Below, one piece after another: positions 37,033 through 38,769 of a DNA stretch of 38,769 bases. The stretch covers positions 1-38,769 of the forward strand of contig JAPOYJ010000042.1 in assembly GCA_026706635.1 (NCBI GenBank), read 5' to 3'. Under the pieces are notes generated by a model that did not search any database, was not told where the DNA came from, and was given only the letters and a program-made list of their open reading frames with translations. Source of the stretch: Gemmatimonadota bacterium. Lineage in GTDB: Bacteria; Gemmatimonadota; Gemmatimonadetes; Longimicrobiales; Gaopeijiaceae. The translations under genes were made by a program, and so were the position numbers. The first letter of the stretch is position 1; each line of letters opens with the position of its first letter.

Positions 37033-38619
37033 ATGTCAAAGCCGCTCCGCCTCGCCTGGATCGCCCTCCTGGCCCTCGCTCCCGGCGCAGATGCGCAGGA
37101 CACCGTCGGCCAGTCTCGAATTCTCGGTTCGGACGAGGCCCAGGTCTTTCTGCAGGCGTTTGAGGCGATAAGACGTCTGCACCCGTCCGGCGCGAGCGAC
37201 TCCGCCCTCTGGGTGGGGGCGCTCGAGGGACTCGTCGAACAGATAGACGACCCCTATGCAACGGTCTTCACGCCGACCGAGTACGCTCAGTTCCAGGAGG
37301 GGGCGAGCGGCAAGTACGCGGGCATCGGGGTGCAGATTGCACGGCTGGCCGCCAGGGTGACCGTGATTGCCGTCTTCCGCGACACGCCGGCCGAGCGCGC
37401 GGGCATGCTGGTGGGCGATCGCATCGTCTGGGTCGAGGGACACGACGCGACGGATTGGAGCGTGGACCAGGCGCGCGACTCAATTCGTGGCGAGGTCGGC
37501 ACGGTGGTAAGGATACGGGTGGAGCGCAACGGGCTTCTGGGCCAGATCCCGATGGAGCTGACGCGCGACAGCGTGCACGTGCCCTCCCTGGCGGCGACAT
37601 GGGTCGACAGCGACGTGGCCTACTTCGGTATCGACCGGATTGCGCGGGGCTCCACGACCGAGGTGGCGAACGCGCTCTCCGAGTTCGCCGATGCCGGGGC
37701 GCTGATATTGGACTTGCGGCAAAATCCGGGGGGCTACCTGGACGAGGCGCTGGGCATCGTCGATCTCTTCCTGGCACCGGGACAGCTCCTCGCCGGCGCG
37801 GAGGGAAGGAACGAGTGGGGCGAAGTCAAGACGGAGGCGTGGTTCGCCCGCTCGCCCAGCCGTATGGAGAGCACCCCTATCGTCGTCCTGGTGGACGAGT
37901 TCACCGCGAGTGCGGCGGAGATCATCTCCGGCGCTCTGCAGGACCACGACCGCGCCGTGGTCGTCGGGAGCCGCACATTCGGAAAGGGGGCCGTGCAGTC
38001 GATCCACCCACTTCCGGCCGGTCGTTGGATACGCCTGACGACAGGCTCCTGGATTACCCCCCTTGGCAGGTCGCTGCATAGGCCGCGCAATCGGAATGGG
38101 GAGCCCAAGGAGGTGGATGAGAGCGCCATGGGGTCGGTGACGACCGGGGCTGGTCGGGAGCTGGGGACCGGGGGCGGGGTTGTACCGGACATCGCGATCA
38201 AGCGCGACACGCTCCCTGAGGAGGGGCTCGATCTGTTGTACAACCACGCCATCGAGGTGCAGGTGCCGCTGGGGATTCGCATTCGCGAGTACGCGCTCGG
38301 GCTCGCGGCGACCGCGATGGCCGCAGGTTCAGTGGAGCGCCTACCGTCGTCGGCGTTCGACGGACTGGTCGACACGCTGGTGGCCGAGGGGATGGACTCA
38401 GCGATCCTGGGCGATCCGGCGGCGCGTGACTACCTCGACTGGCGCGCCCAGGTCAGGTACCTGGACCGTGCGGAGGCCCGTGGTCTGGCCCTGCTAGTGC
38501 TGGCCGAGCGGGATCGGGCGCTGGCCGAGGCGCTACGTCTGGCCCGGAGCGCAAGCACTCCTGACGAGCTCTTTGCACTTGCGGAGGCTGCGGCCGAACC
38601 AGCCGAAGAGGGCGGCTAG
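37033..38619 (+). CDS. S41 family C-terminal processing protease
   Basis: The 528-residue protein has a signal peptide (residues 1-22, ending ADAQ), a helical N-terminal region (ALEGLVEQIDDPYATVF), a PDZ domain at about 95-175 (GKYAGIGVQIARL; AERAGMLVGDRIV) and the tail-specific protease domain. The Ser/Lys dyad is visible as Ser293 in DEFTASAAEI and Lys318 in SRTFGKGAVQ. The last ~150 residues are an alanine-rich extension. It is an exported CtpA-like protease; its substrate is unknown. The stop codon TAG is the first part of the right terminal repeat (CTAGCAGTCC), so the natural C-terminus may have been set by repeat insertion. Confidence 0.93.
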   Translation: MSKPLRLAWIALLALAPGADAQDTVGQSRILGSDEAQVFLQAFEAIRRLHPSGASDSALWVGALEGLVEQIDDPYATVFTPTEYAQFQEGASGKYAGIGVQIARLAARVTVIAVFRDTPAERAGMLVGDRIVWVEGHDATDWSVDQARDSIRGEVGTVVRIRVERNGLLGQIPMELTRDSVHVPSLAATWVDSDVAYFGIDRIARGSTTEVANALSEFADAGALILDLRQNPGGYLDEALGIVDLFLAPGQLLAGAEGRNEWGEVKTEAWFARSPSRMESTPIVVLVDEFTASAAEIISGALQDHDRAVVVGSRTFGKGAVQSIHPLPAGRWIRLTTGSWITPLGRSLHRPRNRNGEPKEVDESAMGSVTTGAGRELGTGGGVVPDIAIKRDTLPEEGLDLLYNHAIEVQVPLGIRIREYALGLAATAMAAGSVERLPSSAFDGLVDTLVAEGMDSAILGDPAARDYLDWRAQVRYLDRAEARGLALLVLAERDRALAEALRLARSASTPDELFALAEAAAEPAEEGG

Positions 38620-38769
38620 CAGTCCGCGGATAATCTCGCGCGAGCACGGAGACCGGCGAAGCGCTGGCGGTCCGTGGCGGGCCCTGACGAGCACCGAGAC
38701 TGGAGAAGCGCCCCACTGGCAAGGCGCGACGAAGGGCCAATAGCCGCAGCGCTATTGGTCCGAGGAGCA
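38616..38769 (+). repeat. Right terminal copy of the ~155-bp dispersed repeat
   Basis: Inverted counterpart of 16-170. It begins with the core CTAGCAGTCCGCGGATAA, whose TAG ends the protease gene, and contains the hairpin GCTATTGG-type arms (38738-38759). It runs to the end of the window, so the repeat may continue beyond. It encodes no protein. Confidence 0.85.

Overview
The window is 38.8 kb of GC-rich DNA from a Gram-negative (LPS-making) bacterium. A chromosomal origin is supported by housekeeping genes throughout: der, plsY, gpsA, surE, rpoN, pyrG, nadE, two tRNAs and a Kdo/Lpt operon. The radical-SAM DUF512-der-plsY-gpsA block, six-bladed propeller and LRR lipoproteins, and an N-terminally extended sigma-54/LPS operon resemble Gemmatimonadota. 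That assignment is inference, not proof.

Layout. (1) 173-6895 (+): DUF512 enzyme, der, plsY, gpsA, a MerR regulator, surE and a DUF368 polyprenyl-phosphate transporter, several coupled by GTGA overlaps. (2) 6970-10497: a propeller lipoprotein, tRNA-Arg(CCT), a TPR membrane protein, then about 970 bp without a recognisable gene that holds a 28-bp site closely matching dif, the XerCD chromosome-dimer resolution site. (3) 10498-17954: a large YfhO-type membrane glycosyltransferase (-), then, divergently, a tight five-gene cassette (MaoC hotdog, FkbH-type HAD, acyl carrier protein, NodB deacetylase, hexapeptide acyltransferase) that looks like an ACP-tethered acyl or glyceryl modification pathway for a glycan or lipid. 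An LRR lipoprotein with a 1-nt frameshift follows. (4) 18064-25586 (-): methyltransferase, proline dehydrogenase and a surface-glycan group (polyprenol-P-mannose synthase, flippase-like protein, a truncated YfhO relic, GT4, WecB, GT2). (5) 25588-34743 (-): a continuous operon read kdsB-pyrG-kdsA-kdsC-lptC-lptA/ostA-lptB-rpoN, giving CMP-Kdo synthesis and the LPS transport bridge. (6) 34863-38619: tRNA-Ser(TGA), glutamine-dependent NAD synthetase (-) and an S41 C-terminal processing protease (+).

The most unusual layer is a set of dispersed non-coding repeats. Both ends of the window are inverted copies of one ~155-bp repeat. A short core of it (consensus near TTATCCGCGGACTGCTAG) recurs in front of several start codons and supplies one stop codon. 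A second family consists of AT-rich twin 18-bp palindromes with 21-bp centre spacing. Two tandem 75-bp copies of that family lie in frame inside the 3' end of the ostA-like gene and are translated as two 25-residue repeats just before the ATGA junction with lptB.
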